Source of the DNA: Chlamydiales bacterium
GTDB taxonomy: Bacteria > Chlamydiota > Chlamydiia > Chlamydiales > JAJFMA01
Length of the DNA: 56,192 nt
Assembly (NCBI GenBank): GCA_030679955.1
Contig: JAUXSF010000034.1
Span: 1-56,192 of the forward strand
Reading direction: 5' to 3'
The notes under the pieces were generated by a model, which was not told where the DNA came from, searched no databases, and saw only the letters and a list, made by a program, of their open reading frames with translations. Positions 1-8,655 of this stretch are shown piece after piece. Each line of letters begins with the position of its first letter. Positions within the stretch are counted from its first letter, which is position 1. The translations under genes were made by a program, and so were the position numbers.

Positions 1-20
1 AATTTATCTATACACGGTTT

Positions 21-97
21 CCCAGGGTTGCGTCGTCCTATGGACTCCTTACCCTGGGCTATTAAGAGGCTCAGCGCTCCCGCGCTGAGAACAAAAA
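21..97. repeat. Family C dispersed repeat, copy 1
   Basis: This segment starts CCCAGGGTTGCGTCGTCC, runs through CCTTACCCTGGGCTA and ends in the stem CTCAGCGC/GCGCTGAG followed by AACAAAAA. Nearly the same sequence lies at 36847-36924, so it is a dispersed element. CCCAGGGT can pair with ACCCTGGG and CTCAGCGC with GCGCTGAG, giving two consecutive hairpins. No protein is encoded. Confidence 0.8.
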
Positions 98-304
98 CAG
101 GCATAATAAATAGAAAATATTTTAACTTAACACCATTGGGCGTAAGCCTGTGGCTACATGCTTAAATCGCTTCGCGATTGCTGCAAAGAGCTTTCACATG
201 TACTACGGTGCGAATGTGATCAGTAGCTAATTTATAATGATGTACTTATGACTAATTTTCCATAATTAGGTTGATGCGTATGGGATAGGCAGGATGAGGA
301 ACGA
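98..304. other. Repeat-rich spacer behind the BTB gene
   Basis: No gene is seen here. The stretch holds short palindromes (AATCGCTTCGCGATT near 164-179) and a phrase GTGGCTACATGCT that also occurs in the MITE-like element at 8718-8996, suggesting a degraded relative. A 26-bp segment at 257-282 recurs inverted at 56061-56086. Confidence 0.5.
257..282 (-). repeat. 26-bp repeat shared with 56061-56086 (left copy)
   Basis: On the minus strand this reads CATACGCATCAACCTAATTA followed by TGGAAA, identical to 56061-56086 on the plus strand. In both places it lies 3' of a gene for a eukaryote-like protein (BTB here, RhoGEF-like there). The adjoining 11 bp (GGATAGGCAGG, 283-293) also occur next to the right copy, but in the opposite orientation relative to the 26-mer. 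Confidence 0.75.
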
Positions 305-1357
305 TTACTTTCTGCTCATGCAATCTTGAAGCCAGTACCCATGAAACATATGTAATTTCGACATATCACCGACGAAATTGTTTAGGTTACACAAAAACTG
401 TGGAGCTAGTGCTTCGAAGCGAGCTATTTTTTTCTTATTTTTGTCGGACGCATCCAACCATGAATATAGTCGATTCATCACCTGATTTTGACAGAAGAAT
501 TTAAGCTTATTGGGTTCTACGCCCTCCAGACCATCTCTTTTTCCTTCCAGATAGCCTAAAAGCTTATTATTGCTCCATTTTTCGACGATATTGTGCAGAC
601 AGGTGTTGGCCCGCTCTGTTTCACCAGAATGCAAAAGCACGTAATAGGCGTCTACTTGGTTTTCATTGATGACCATGCTGTCGAGAAGAGCCTTCTTAAA
701 GGCCTGTTCAACGTCGGGATTAAGGTTCCAGTAATCAGAGGTTTGATACAGATGAGCTAGAACCTCTACCGTTGGTTTCCCTGTAATTTCGCCCTTGGAC
801 AGAAAGTCGACAAGTGTTTTTAGGGCTTCTGTACTTATGCCCCCCATGCGTAGAGCAAAAGAGGGGTTTTCGGAGCCAATAGGATAGGTCTCTATAAATT
901 TTCTACTTTCGTCAAAATTACCACAAAGTAGCTTATCAAAAAGATCAGACCTATGAATGAGTACAAGCGCAGATGCAGGGATTACCTCTTCAGTATCTCC
1001 CAGAAGGGCTACATCCTTGGGAAGATATGCCCCAAACTTATCCAGATGAGCGTTGATCTGTGTGTTACAACGAGATCTCACATCTCCACCCAATATCTTG
1101 GTGTTAGGGTGGGCCAGTGAATAGAATTTTGTGACGCTACGTAGAACTTGCGTCATTTTTGCCGGGTTTTCAGCAGCCCAAGCAGTAGCAGGAGCACAGC
1201 GACGGAACATACCGATTACTAGGTTAGCATGGTGGTCTGTTAGTTCTTCAACCTGGGTGGCTTTGCAAGTGAACGAGACTGCTTCTTCTAGGTCCGCCAC
1301 AGTAACTTTAACGATCTGAGAGCTCGGATTAATAGATGGGGCGGGAAGTGAGTCCAT
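305..1357 (-). CDS. BTB/POZ-domain protein, putative host-directed effector
   Basis: This 350-residue protein has no signal peptide or membrane segment. Residues about 114-225 look like a BTB/POZ fold: the stretch HRSDLFDKLLCGNFDES matches the family pattern (H-R-S-x-x-F-x-x-L-L-x-G-x-F-x-E-S), followed by a hydrophobic helix with ALKTLVDFLSKGEI and a VEVLAHLYQTSDYW segment typical of BTB helices. The rest is helical and could be BACK-like. BTB domains are eukaryotic protein-interaction modules, often adaptors for Cullin-3 ubiquitin ligases, and environmental chlamydiae are known to carry expanded BTB and F-box sets. The start is supported by GGAGA five bases upstream of ATG. An AT-rich region lies upstream. 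Delivery to the host (type III secretion) is inferred. The BTB call is by eye and moderately sure. Confidence 0.65.
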   Translation of the reverse strand: MDSLPAPSINPSSQIVKVTVADLEEAVSFTCKATQVEELTDHHANLVIGMFRRCAPATAWAAENPAKMTQVLRSVTKFYSLAHPNTKILGGDVRSRCNTQINAHLDKFGAYLPKDVALLGDTEEVIPASALVLIHRSDLFDKLLCGNFDESRKFIETYPIGSENPSFALRMGGISTEALKTLVDFLSKGEITGKPTVEVLAHLYQTSDYWNLNPDVEQAFKKALLDSMVINENQVDAYYVLLHSGETERANTCLHNIVEKWSNNKLLGYLEGKRDGLEGVEPNKLKFFCQNQVMNRLYSWLDASDKNKKKIARFEALAPQFLCNLNNFVGDMSKLHMFHGYWLQDCMSRK

Positions 1358-1497
1358 GCAATCTCCATTATTTGTTCAATAGTAGTTATCATACATTTTT
1401 TAATGTTATTTGTAAAGATAATTTAAAAATATAGTTAATAGTAAATTAAAATGTAATTATGATAAATAAAGACAGGGCTTTTTACGGTCGAATTTTA

Positions 1498-1557
1498 AAC
1501 GCAAAAAAACGCAGAGGCGCGAAGATAGTCTTTTGCGCCTCTGCGTCTTTGCGTTAA
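1498..1557. repeat. Family A hairpin (copy 1), possible terminator
   Basis: An inverted repeat: AACGCAAAAAAACGCAGAGGCGC on the left (given in part as ACGCAGAGGCGC) pairs with GCGCCTCTGCG followed by TCTTTGCGTT on the right. It sits 10 bp behind the stop of the minus-strand outer-membrane gene, so it could form at the mRNA 3' end. Confidence 0.8.
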
Positions 1558-1566
1558 GTCTCTTTC

Positions 1567-2511
1567 CTAGAACTTCAGGTTGAATTCACCACCGAAGTAC
1601 GGAGCGGGATCAAACTTGTAATGGATAGCGTTATTATCTCGGCGATCTGTGACGCGGAGGTCACCACCAAAGGTATAACCTGCATGTATGTTACCCTTGA
1701 TTGCTGGAAACCAGTCGTAGACAAGTCTGAATTCAGCACCAGTATTGCGGTATTCGATTAAGCCTCGAGGGTCGGGTTGTGCGTCACCCATACGATCACG
1801 ATAACGGAAGAAGCGTGAGCTTATTTCGATTGCCCAAGGGCGACAAACGTCATAGTGTAGAGATACTTCAAAAGGATAGACAGCATAGAGTTTAAGACAA
1901 TCTGAGAACTCATAATCAAAGCCTAAAATTGGCCACACTTTATCTTTGCGCATACCGGTTTCAAAGAAGTAACCCACGTGTGTACCGAATCTGCATGTCA
2001 GGTCGTAACGACCCCATAAAGCCGAGGTGTACAGAACGTAAGTAGGGACACGTTCATCTAAGCTAAAGCGTGCGGTGAAGTTTGCGCGCCATAGCCAGCG
2101 TTGATACTGCTTGCTATAACCACCTAACGTCACAGATCCGGTGTTAAATGTGTTTTTATTGATTGCAGGGCTCTCTCTCCAATTAATGCCATTGCTGCCA
2201 AAAGCACCACCAAAAGAGATTGCATTACACTGATCAAAGAAGTGGTTGTAGGTGATCATTAACTGCGATTCAAAGTAACTGATTTGTTGGCCTTCAAAGC
2301 CTGGAGTGCGAAAATTGGAGCGTCTTATACTATTGCCATAGCCCGCAACTTCCCAAAAATCCCGAGTTTCTTCGTCAAAAATCGACGTTCCCTCCACCGA
2401 TTCGGTTCTTTGCGTTTGCACAGTACCGTCGTTAAAAACGGATGCTTCAGCAATGTGGAATAGAGTGGACAATATGGCAGCAGCGGTAAAAAGATTAAAC
2501 CTGAACGTCAC
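1567..2511 (-). CDS. Putative outer-membrane beta-barrel protein with signal peptide
   Basis: The 314-residue product starts with a classic signal peptide (hydrophobic core LFTAAAILSTLFHIAEA, cleavage probably after A-E-A). The mature part alternates polar and aromatic residues in short strands (SYFESQLMITYNHFFDQ, SVTLGGYSKQYQRWLWR, LKLYAVYPFEVSLHY, AEFRLVYDWFPA, NIHAGYTFGG) and ends in EFNLKF, a terminal phenylalanine as expected of a BAM substrate. The start is a GTG preceded by GGAG about 7 bases upstream. I cannot assign a named family; it resembles the many porin-like or OMP proteins of environmental chlamydiae. A hairpin of family A follows the stop codon. It is divergent from the hydrolase gene at 2.7 kb. 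Confidence 0.7.
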   Translation of the reverse strand: MTFRFNLFTAAAILSTLFHIAEASVFNDGTVQTQRTESVEGTSIFDEETRDFWEVAGYGNSIRRSNFRTPGFEGQQISYFESQLMITYNHFFDQCNAISFGGAFGSNGINWRESPAINKNTFNTGSVTLGGYSKQYQRWLWRANFTARFSLDERVPTYVLYTSALWGRYDLTCRFGTHVGYFFETGMRKDKVWPILGFDYEFSDCLKLYAVYPFEVSLHYDVCRPWAIEISSRFFRYRDRMGDAQPDPRGLIEYRNTGAEFRLVYDWFPAIKGNIHAGYTFGGDLRVTDRRDNNAIHYKFDPAPYFGGEFNLKF

Positions 2512-2705
2512 TAGAGTTCTCCAATTTTGACTTTTCGCAGATCTGTTCCGAGAAACAACTTTTTATAGGAATAATGCAAACGTGTCAACCGAGGATTTTA
2601 TAAATGGTTTCTCTTCCACATGTTTACGTCGTTCTTCATTGCGCAAGTTGCGGATTTCAAATTTTTGCTGTAAGTTCATTTTTTTAACCACATGCTTTTT
2701 TGACT

Positions 2706-3761
2706 ATGTTTAAGTTGGCAATTTTTTTCTTATGTCTCTGCATCCAAACGGTGAATGCTGCTATGCAAATTCCTACTGAAACAACTACCAAAGCGACCTT
2801 GGTCCAATCGGCGAATTTCGTCATTCCCGACTATCTGTTTCGAAATGGAGAGCGTTTATCCAATGTGAAAATTCACTATTACACATTGGGAACGCCTAAA
2901 AGAAACGCGCAGGGTGATGTAATCAATGCCGTGCTGCTTCTGCATTGGACAGGAGCCAGCGGGCAGGCCTTGTTATCAGAAGACTTTATGTCTTCACTCT
3001 ATGCACCTGGCAAGCCCTTAGATGCCAACAACTATTTTATAATCATCCCTGACAACATAGGGCACGGGCATTCGAGCAAGCCAAGCGATGGTTTACACAT
3101 GCGATTTCCTCGGTATGGTTATCACGATATGGTCGATCTTCAATTCAAACTAGTCACAGAACAACTGGGTCTAAAACATTTGAAAATGGTCATAGGAACT
3201 TCCATGGGAGGAATGCATACCTGGTTGTGGACAGAGCTACACCCTAAGTTTATGGATGGTGCTATGCCCATCGTCTCTCTTCCCGCAGCGGTGACGGGGC
3301 GCAACCTTTTGTGGAGACAGGCGATTGTTAACGCTATAAAAAATGATCCCAAACAGGGGCTTTTGAATACCTGGCCTTTTGCACGTATGTTGCTCGATGG
3401 TATTCCTCACCTTCACCATGAAATTTCAAACGTTAACCAGTCTCAGCAGTTTATTAGCGAAGCGGTGGAAGAGGCTTCAAAGAAAGAGCCTTTGGATGTT
3501 CTGTATGTATTGGACGCATCCCATGATTACGACCCGGAGCCTGCTCTTGGAAAAATAGAGACTATTGTATATGCGCTGGATTTTTCCGATGATCAACTAG
3601 ACCCTATGGGACTTGCAGTGCTGAAGACGCTGATAAAGCGCGTCAAAAACGGGCGAGCAGTCATACAGGAAGGTAATGATAGCTCGTTTGGCCATTTGAC
3701 GATGGCTCATCCGCAGCTTTGGGAGCATCAAGTCAAAACGTTTGTATCGTTGTTGCCCTAA
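2706..3761 (+). CDS. Secreted or periplasmic alpha/beta-hydrolase, MetX-like
   Basis: An alpha/beta-hydrolase fold protein of about 351 residues related to homoserine O-acetyltransferases (MetX). The nucleophile elbow is GTSMGG (MetX has G-x-SMGG), the acid is probably in ALDFSDDQLDP and the histidine in SFGHLTMAHP; the oxyanion region is LLLHWTGASG. Unlike cytoplasmic MetX it carries an N-terminal signal-like segment (LAIFFLCLCIQTVNA), so it probably acts outside the cytoplasm and may be an esterase or acyltransferase rather than a methionine-pathway enzyme. An in-frame TTG at 2700 is an alternative start; neither start has a convincing Shine-Dalgarno. The 3' end overlaps the convergent recN stop by 4 bp. 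Confidence 0.75.
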   Translation: MFKLAIFFLCLCIQTVNAAMQIPTETTTKATLVQSANFVIPDYLFRNGERLSNVKIHYYTLGTPKRNAQGDVINAVLLLHWTGASGQALLSEDFMSSLYAPGKPLDANNYFIIIPDNIGHGHSSKPSDGLHMRFPRYGYHDMVDLQFKLVTEQLGLKHLKMVIGTSMGGMHTWLWTELHPKFMDGAMPIVSLPAAVTGRNLLWRQAIVNAIKNDPKQGLLNTWPFARMLLDGIPHLHHEISNVNQSQQFISEAVEEASKKEPLDVLYVLDASHDYDPEPALGKIETIVYALDFSDDQLDPMGLAVLKTLIKRVKNGRAVIQEGNDSSFGHLTMAHPQLWEHQVKTFVSLLP

Positions 3762-5365
3762 CCGCCGGACATGCGCTTAAGTTCATCATCGCGCATATTT
3801 CCCTCCAACACATTCACATGCGTGCGTGTGCGGCCTTTTAGCTCATTTTTGCGGATCTGAATATGGTGGTGTGCATGCTTGGCCACCTGTGGGAAGTGCG
3901 TGATGCACAGCAATTGTAGCTGCTGACCAATATTGGCGAACTTTTGGCCCACGACCGTAGCTGTTTCGCCGCCGATATTAGCGTCAACTTCATCGAAAAC
4001 AAGAGTCGTTTTCTCATCCTTGCCAGCCATAAGAGCTTTTAAGCCTAAAACTAGGCGCGACATTTCGCCACCGCTGGCACACTCACGAACTGATACAAGC
4101 TTTTCGCCGACGTTAGGAGCGAAAAAGATCTCGATATGGTCATCGCCATGAGTACTTCTCGGCATCTTGGTAACATCGATACGAAAATCAACCTTGGGCA
4201 TATTTAGCGAACGTAATTGCGTGGCTAGTTCTAAGCTGAGCTTCTTAGCGGCCTTCGCGCGTTTTGTTGTAAGCAGAGCGGCTAACTCGTCGTTGGATGC
4301 TCGCAGCTTTTCTAGCGATGTCTCTATCTCCAGAATACGATCATCAGCATGTTCTAGGTTGTGCAAGTCAGCGCTTAACTTTGCTTGGTATTCCAGCACC
4401 TGTTCGATAGTTGGGCCATATTTCTTTTTCAGCTGAGTGATGGTCCCCAGGCGTTCATCGAGCTGCTCGGCGCGTCTTGGGTCACTTTCAATGCCATTGG
4501 CATAGTCGCGCAAGGTGTAGGCGACTTCTTGTAGCTCGACGATGGCATTTTGAAAGGCCTGGCGCGAATCATTTAGCTCACTGTCCAAAGCAGCGATTTT
4601 GGCAAAAGCTTGTTGCTGGCGGCTTAAGGCGCCTAAGACAGCACCTTCTTCACCGAGGAGTAAAGAGTAGATGCCATCGACATAACCGCGTAGCTCATCA
4701 GCATTGGTTAAGCGGGAGTACTCCGCGTAAAGCTCCTCTTCCTCACCCTCTTTAAGGCGCGCTTCGTTTATTTCATCAAGCTGGCGTTGGAACTCTTCTG
4801 TTTGACGCAGGCGTTGAGCTTCGTTGTGGCGAAGATCATTGAGCTCTTTGGCCAATTTCTTTTCCTGTTCCCAATGGCTTTGAAAAGTCTTCACATCTTG
4901 CTGAAGGTTCCCGAAGGAATCGACGATATTACGGTGGCTATCGGTTTCGCGCAGTTCTTGGTTGGAGTGTTGTCCAACCATCTCGACAAGTGATGACCCA
5001 ATAGCTTTTAGAAGCGATACCTGAGCTAGCTGATTGTTGATGAAGGCGCGGCTCTTGCCCGCAGCACTAAGTTCGCGGCGTAGGACTAGCGGTTCGTCGA
5101 TGGAGTAGGTGATGCCTGCATTATCTAACAGATTCATAAGAGCTTTGGGGTAGGTCGTATCGAAGGCGGCCTCCACAATACCCTTTTCAGCACCTTGACG
5201 CAGAGTTTGTGCATCAGAGCGCTGCCCTAAAACGAGTGCTAAGGCGCGCAGGATGGCAGACTTACCTGCACCGGTTTCACCGGTGATGACATTAAATCCA
5301 GGTTGAAACGAAACATCGGCCTGTTCAACCAGAACGATGTCGAAGATACGTAATGTGTTTAGCAT
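3758..5365 (-). CDS. recN: DNA repair protein RecN
   Basis: RecN is an SMC-like ATPase that gathers DNA ends during recombinational repair of double-strand breaks. The 535-residue length fits the family (about 550). Walker A is GETGAGKS (residues 29-36) after the RecN-typical start LRIFDIVLVEQADV; a long central coiled-coil region (about 155-370) is rich in Leu, Glu and Arg; the ABC signature is ASGGEMSRLVL and Walker B is TTLVFDEVDANIGG, followed by the switch ITHFPQVA. The gene is 6 bp downstream of the small membrane-protein gene at 5372-5803 and probably cotranscribed with it. Confidence 0.96.
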   Translation of the reverse strand: MLNTLRIFDIVLVEQADVSFQPGFNVITGETGAGKSAILRALALVLGQRSDAQTLRQGAEKGIVEAAFDTTYPKALMNLLDNAGITYSIDEPLVLRRELSAAGKSRAFINNQLAQVSLLKAIGSSLVEMVGQHSNQELRETDSHRNIVDSFGNLQQDVKTFQSHWEQEKKLAKELNDLRHNEAQRLRQTEEFQRQLDEINEARLKEGEEEELYAEYSRLTNADELRGYVDGIYSLLLGEEGAVLGALSRQQQAFAKIAALDSELNDSRQAFQNAIVELQEVAYTLRDYANGIESDPRRAEQLDERLGTITQLKKKYGPTIEQVLEYQAKLSADLHNLEHADDRILEIETSLEKLRASNDELAALLTTKRAKAAKKLSLELATQLRSLNMPKVDFRIDVTKMPRSTHGDDHIEIFFAPNVGEKLVSVRECASGGEMSRLVLGLKALMAGKDEKTTLVFDEVDANIGGETATVVGQKFANIGQQLQLLCITHFPQVAKHAHHHIQIRKNELKGRTRTHVNVLEGNMRDDELKRMSGG

Positions 5366-5371
5366 AGCCCA

Positions 5372-5803
5372 TTAATCATGTGCAGATTCGACAAGCTGAA
5401 ACATGCGGCCACCGCTGACATCCATTAGGAAGCCATCGGCGTTTAAGCCCGGTGCTTGGAAATAGAATTCGTTTTCAGCAAAGTCAACTTGGTTTAGTTC
5501 GATGGAGGGTCGCCCGAAAAGGTAGACCACAATCTTCTTGAAGTAAGGTAGACCACCGGGTGAAGCAGAAATTTTGCCTACAGGAATGCAGCGGTTAATG
5601 AGTTCGAGCATTTCCTGTTGCTGGTCAAAGTTTAGTGTATAGGGCAGATTCTTATACACAATCTCCATGCCGCGAATGTCATTAGGTTGTAATAGAGTTG
5701 TCACCCTATTTTCAGGGACAATTTGCACCGAACTGCGTAGCAATAGGATGCCCACAAGGACGATGATGACTAAAGCGGCATAGATGGCGTTACGAGCATT
5801 CAT
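5372..5803 (-). CDS. Small single-pass membrane protein, unknown
   Basis: About 143 residues. An N-terminal membrane anchor (NAIYAALVIIVLVGILLL) is followed by a soluble domain of about 120 residues containing GMEIVYKNLPYTLNFDQQQEMLELIN and IVVYLFGRPSIELNQVDF. I do not recognise a family. The chosen ATG (5803) gives a clean anchor directly at the N-terminus; a longer reading from 5845 would add 14 residues but lies in the divergent promoter region before rnhC. It is 6 bp upstream of recN on the same strand, so the two probably form an operon. The position between rnhC and recN suggests a conserved chlamydial gene, but its function cannot be told. Confidence 0.7.
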   Translation of the reverse strand: MNARNAIYAALVIIVLVGILLLRSSVQIVPENRVTTLLQPNDIRGMEIVYKNLPYTLNFDQQQEMLELINRCIPVGKISASPGGLPYFKKIVVYLFGRPSIELNQVDFAENEFYFQAPGLNADGFLMDVSGGRMFQLVESAHD

Positions 5804-5897
5804 AGGTGCATATATACCAGGAGTGAGCGAGCGAAACAAGAACAAATATAGTCATTAAAGAGTGGCGCGAGGTATGCTGCGGTGCCGAGGTATTTTT

Positions 5898-6815
5898 ATG
5901 TCTGAAGAGAGCGGCCCATTTGTTACGCAGATAGATCCATCGTTGGGTACAAAATTGCGTCGAGACCTTATCGAGCAAGGTTTTGAGCTATCAACTCCAC
6001 CCTACACGCATTTTGCGGCTAAGAAGAAGGGGATATCCCTAACCTTTTATCTTTCCGGCAAGTTGGTTGTGCAGGGTAAGGGGAAAAACGAGTTTATCGA
6101 GTTCTATCTAGAACCTGAAGTGCTTAAAAGCTTCAGCTTTGGGTACAAAAAGGCTATTCAGGATACTCTGGATACTAGTGACATCAATCTCTCGCCTCAT
6201 ATCGGCATCGACGAATCGGGAAAAGGCGACTTTTTTGGCCCGCTTTGTGTCGCTGGCGTCTATGGCGATGAAAAAACGATCAAAGAGTTAAAGAAGATCG
6301 GCGTTAAGGACTCTAAGGTGCTGACCGATCAGGCAGCGGGAACGCTGTCGGCAAAGATCCGTGGCGTATGTCCGTACCACATTGTTCGCATTAATCCGTT
6401 TAAGTACAACGAATTATACGCCAAATTTGGCAACCTTAACACCTTCTTGGCATGGGGTCACGCCACCACCATCGAAGAGATGGTTAGGAAGACCTCCTGC
6501 GAATCTGTTATCATCGACCAATTTGCCGCCCAGCATGTAGTGGAAACCGCACTGAAACGCAAAAAGTTAGAGGTCAAGTTGACTCAGCGTCACCGCGCAG
6601 AGGAAGATCTTGTTGTCGCCGCCGCCTCGATCTTGGCACGACATGCCTTTTTGGAGGGCTTGCGCAACCTCAGTGAAGAATTTGGTATAATCTTGCCCAA
6701 AGGCGCTTCGCCACAAGTGATTGCTGTTGGCAAGCAGTTAGTCATGAAATATGGGCCTGAAGTTTTAACTAAAGTCGCCAAGACGCACTTCAAAACCTAT
6801 GGTCAGGTTGTTTAG
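5898..6815 (+). CDS. rnhC: Ribonuclease HIII
   Basis: RNase HIII cleaves the RNA strand of RNA-DNA hybrids. The N-terminal TBP-like substrate-binding domain (GISLTFYLSGKLVVQGKGKN) precedes the catalytic domain, which opens with HIGIDESGKGDFFGPL; DESGKGD is the hallmark of type III enzymes and holds the first two metal ligands. Later acidic residues are seen in VKDSKVLTD, VIIDQFA and the AEEDLVVAAASILAR helix. The ATG at 5898 is preferred over the in-frame ATG at 5862 because GAGG lies about 8 bases before it and the resulting 305 residues match chlamydial homologues. The next gene is a RodZ-like HTH protein, the same order as in Chlamydia. A family B hairpin follows the stop. Confidence 0.95.
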   Translation: MSEESGPFVTQIDPSLGTKLRRDLIEQGFELSTPPYTHFAAKKKGISLTFYLSGKLVVQGKGKNEFIEFYLEPEVLKSFSFGYKKAIQDTLDTSDINLSPHIGIDESGKGDFFGPLCVAGVYGDEKTIKELKKIGVKDSKVLTDQAAGTLSAKIRGVCPYHIVRINPFKYNELYAKFGNLNTFLAWGHATTIEEMVRKTSCESVIIDQFAAQHVVETALKRKKLEVKLTQRHRAEEDLVVAAASILARHAFLEGLRNLSEEFGIILPKGASPQVIAVGKQLVMKYGPEVLTKVAKTHFKTYGQVV

Positions 6816-6819
6816 AAAT

Positions 6820-6915
6820 ATGGACAAAGGACCTAAAGGACCAAAATGACCTAAAAAGGTTAGTTAACCTTCTGGCTCTTTTAGGTCTTTTACGTCCTTT
6901 TGGTCCTTTGTCCAT
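6820..6915. repeat. Family B hairpin, possible terminator of rnhC
   Basis: A 96-bp inverted repeat: ATGGACAAAGGACCTAAAGG on the left pairs with the right arm ending TTTTGGTCCTTTGTCCAT. The arms have an internal 8-10 bp rhythm (GGACCTAAA, GGACCAAAA, TGACCTAAA). It begins 5 bp after the rnhC stop. Relatives lie at 31905, 45042 and 47104. Confidence 0.85.
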
Positions 6916-6995
6916 CACCGTCTCTCTTCTTTGGAATTAGCTGATCGTGTATAAGTAGTAATCCTGATTAATGCTTTAACCCCAAGTTTAGGTAT

Positions 6996-7412
6996 ATGGC
7001 TACTATCACTCAAGAAGGCACCAAGAAAATCGGCGAAACGCTGAAAGAGAAACGCCGAGAACTCAACCTATCGCTTAAAGAGGCCGAGAACGCCACATCG
7101 ATTCGCATGAGCCATCTGAAGGCTCTCGAGGAAGGCGATATTAGCCAACTGATTTCCCCAGTCTACGCGCAGGGATTTATGCGCCAATATGCAACATTTT
7201 TAGGCTTTGATGGCGATGCGATTGTTCGCGAAAGCCCTGAACTTTTTGCACCTATTGCTCGACAGGAATTCTCCTATGGCATAGGAACTATGGAGGTGCG
7301 TGGTAATCCCGGCGCCGGTGTTAAGTGGTTCCCCAATGCTTTATGGATCGGAGTCTTCACTGCTATCGTTGTGATGGCGTGGGCATTTGCAAAATATCTA
7401 GAGGTAGTATGA
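6996..7412 (+). CDS. rodZ: RodZ-like HTH membrane protein (YfgA family)
   Basis: The 138-residue protein has an N-terminal HTH_25-type Cro/C1-like domain (about 9-80, with LKEKRRELNLSLKEAENATSI and SHLKALEEGD) typical of RodZ, then a short linker and one membrane segment near the C-terminus (NALWIGVFTAIVVMAWAFA). RodZ links MreB to the membrane during cell-shape and septal peptidoglycan synthesis; chlamydiae use MreB-RodZ for division because most lack FtsZ. The periplasmic domain of longer RodZ proteins is missing, as in Chlamydia. Its stop overlaps the start of the DUF368 gene (ATGA), indicating translational coupling. Confidence 0.85.
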   Translation: MATITQEGTKKIGETLKEKRRELNLSLKEAENATSIRMSHLKALEEGDISQLISPVYAQGFMRQYATFLGFDGDAIVRESPELFAPIARQEFSYGIGTMEVRGNPGAGVKWFPNALWIGVFTAIVVMAWAFAKYLEVV

Positions 7413-8644
7413 CGCTAGAAGGACTTCAGGGGCACAAACCCACATTACGCACGCCAAAAGAATGGCTGCGGACAATGTTTTGTGGGATGTGCATGGGTGC
7501 CGCTGATCTCGTGCCAGGCTTTTCTGGTGGTACGGTGGCGTTCATTATGGGAATATACCCGAGTCTTATTCGTAGCATCCTATCTTTTAACCCCACGAAT
7601 CTTCGTTATCTTCTAACGCTTCAGCTCCCAGCCTTTTTTAATGGCATTGCATGGGAGTTTTTACTCGCGTTGGTGAGTGGCATTTTTCTGTCGTTGATCA
7701 CATGGGTTCATGTGATTCATCACATGCTAGGTGACCCGCAACTACGCATGTATCTAATGTCCGCATTTTTCGGCCTTGTGATTGCCTCAATAGGGATCTG
7801 TGCTCGACAGGTGAGGGAGTGGAATGCTGCCCAAATTTTTTGGGCTTTTGCTGGCGCTGGTTTAGCGTTCTTAAGTGTCATTGGTGCTATGCAGCATGAT
7901 ATTGAGAAGGATACCTATGATGTGGCCTTTCCAAGCACACGGATACCCAAGCTCTCGAATGATATCGTGGTGAACAATTACGATCATAAAACACAGCGCT
8001 TATTAGCTGTTCCCGAAGCTGCTGTCTCGGCGATGTTGGTACAAGGAATTATCTCCGAAAGCACCCCAGCCTACAGCAACGTTCAGAACCAAGAAGGTGT
8101 GGTACAAGACTTCGTGCAAAAGCAGTCTAAAAGTTATATCAGTCCATATATCATTTTTTGCGGAGCTATTGCCATCTGTGCGTTGCTCCTCCCGGGCATA
8201 TCTGGATCTTATTTGCTTGTAATCATGGGTCTGTACTCTGTGATTATTGGCGCTCTGGCTGACCTGGTGTTCAGTTGGACGCATCTATCTTTCGATGTTG
8301 ATGCCTTTATGATTTTAGCCAATCTGGCGGTAGGGATAGGTCTTGGCCTCTCCATTTTCGCTCGTATTGTGGGTTGGTTGATGAGGAATTATCACGACCA
8401 AACAGTGGCCACCATGACAGGTTTTGTGATCGGAGCCATGCCGGCGATCTGGCCCTTTTGGTCCTATACCTATCAGTTGATGCCTTTGCGCCTTCAAGAT
8501 GGCCCTCAGCTTCAGCTGATGGAACCACTTATGCCAGATGTTGTCGCGTCTTATTTTTGGATATCAGTAGTGGTCGCAGCGTTAGCTTTTGCTCTCGCTT
8601 TCCTTCTTGAGTACGTCTCCAAAAAAGACCACCTCAAAGCTTGA
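7409..8644 (+). CDS. DUF368 family, probable polyprenyl-phosphate translocase
   Basis: A polytopic membrane protein of 411 residues. The two inverted family motifs are plain: GAADLVPGFSGGTVAFIMG near the N-terminus and LLPGISGSYLLVIMGLY in the second half. DUF368 proteins (PopT) recycle undecaprenyl phosphate across the membrane for peptidoglycan and other cell-wall polymers. The start at 7409 is set by GAGGT just upstream and by the ATGA overlap with the RodZ-like gene. A poorly hydrophobic insert of about 85 residues (roughly 7900-8140) separates the halves, longer than I would expect for the family. The coupling with rodZ suggests a role in the limited chlamydial peptidoglycan cycle (inference). 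Confidence 0.85.
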   Translation: MTLEGLQGHKPTLRTPKEWLRTMFCGMCMGAADLVPGFSGGTVAFIMGIYPSLIRSILSFNPTNLRYLLTLQLPAFFNGIAWEFLLALVSGIFLSLITWVHVIHHMLGDPQLRMYLMSAFFGLVIASIGICARQVREWNAAQIFWAFAGAGLAFLSVIGAMQHDIEKDTYDVAFPSTRIPKLSNDIVVNNYDHKTQRLLAVPEAAVSAMLVQGIISESTPAYSNVQNQEGVVQDFVQKQSKSYISPYIIFCGAIAICALLLPGISGSYLLVIMGLYSVIIGALADLVFSWTHLSFDVDAFMILANLAVGIGLGLSIFARIVGWLMRNYHDQTVATMTGFVIGAMPAIWPFWSYTYQLMPLRLQDGPQLQLMEPLMPDVVASYFWISVVVAALAFALAFLLEYVSKKDHLKA

Positions 8645-8655
8645 GGGAAGGTTTA

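Noticed and set aside
1131-1319. Open frame on the plus strand inside the BTB gene
   Set aside because: It has no Shine-Dalgarno and lies wholly antisense to a gene with a clear domain and start; a shadow frame.
2706-3761. Calling the MetX-like hydrolase metX (methionine synthesis)
   Set aside because: It has a signal-like N-terminus and GTSMGG rather than the full MetX context, and no methionine genes are nearby; the general hydrolase name is safer.
4477-4755. Open frame antisense to recN rich in His and Arg
   Set aside because: Composition typical of a reverse-frame shadow; recN is certain on the other strand.
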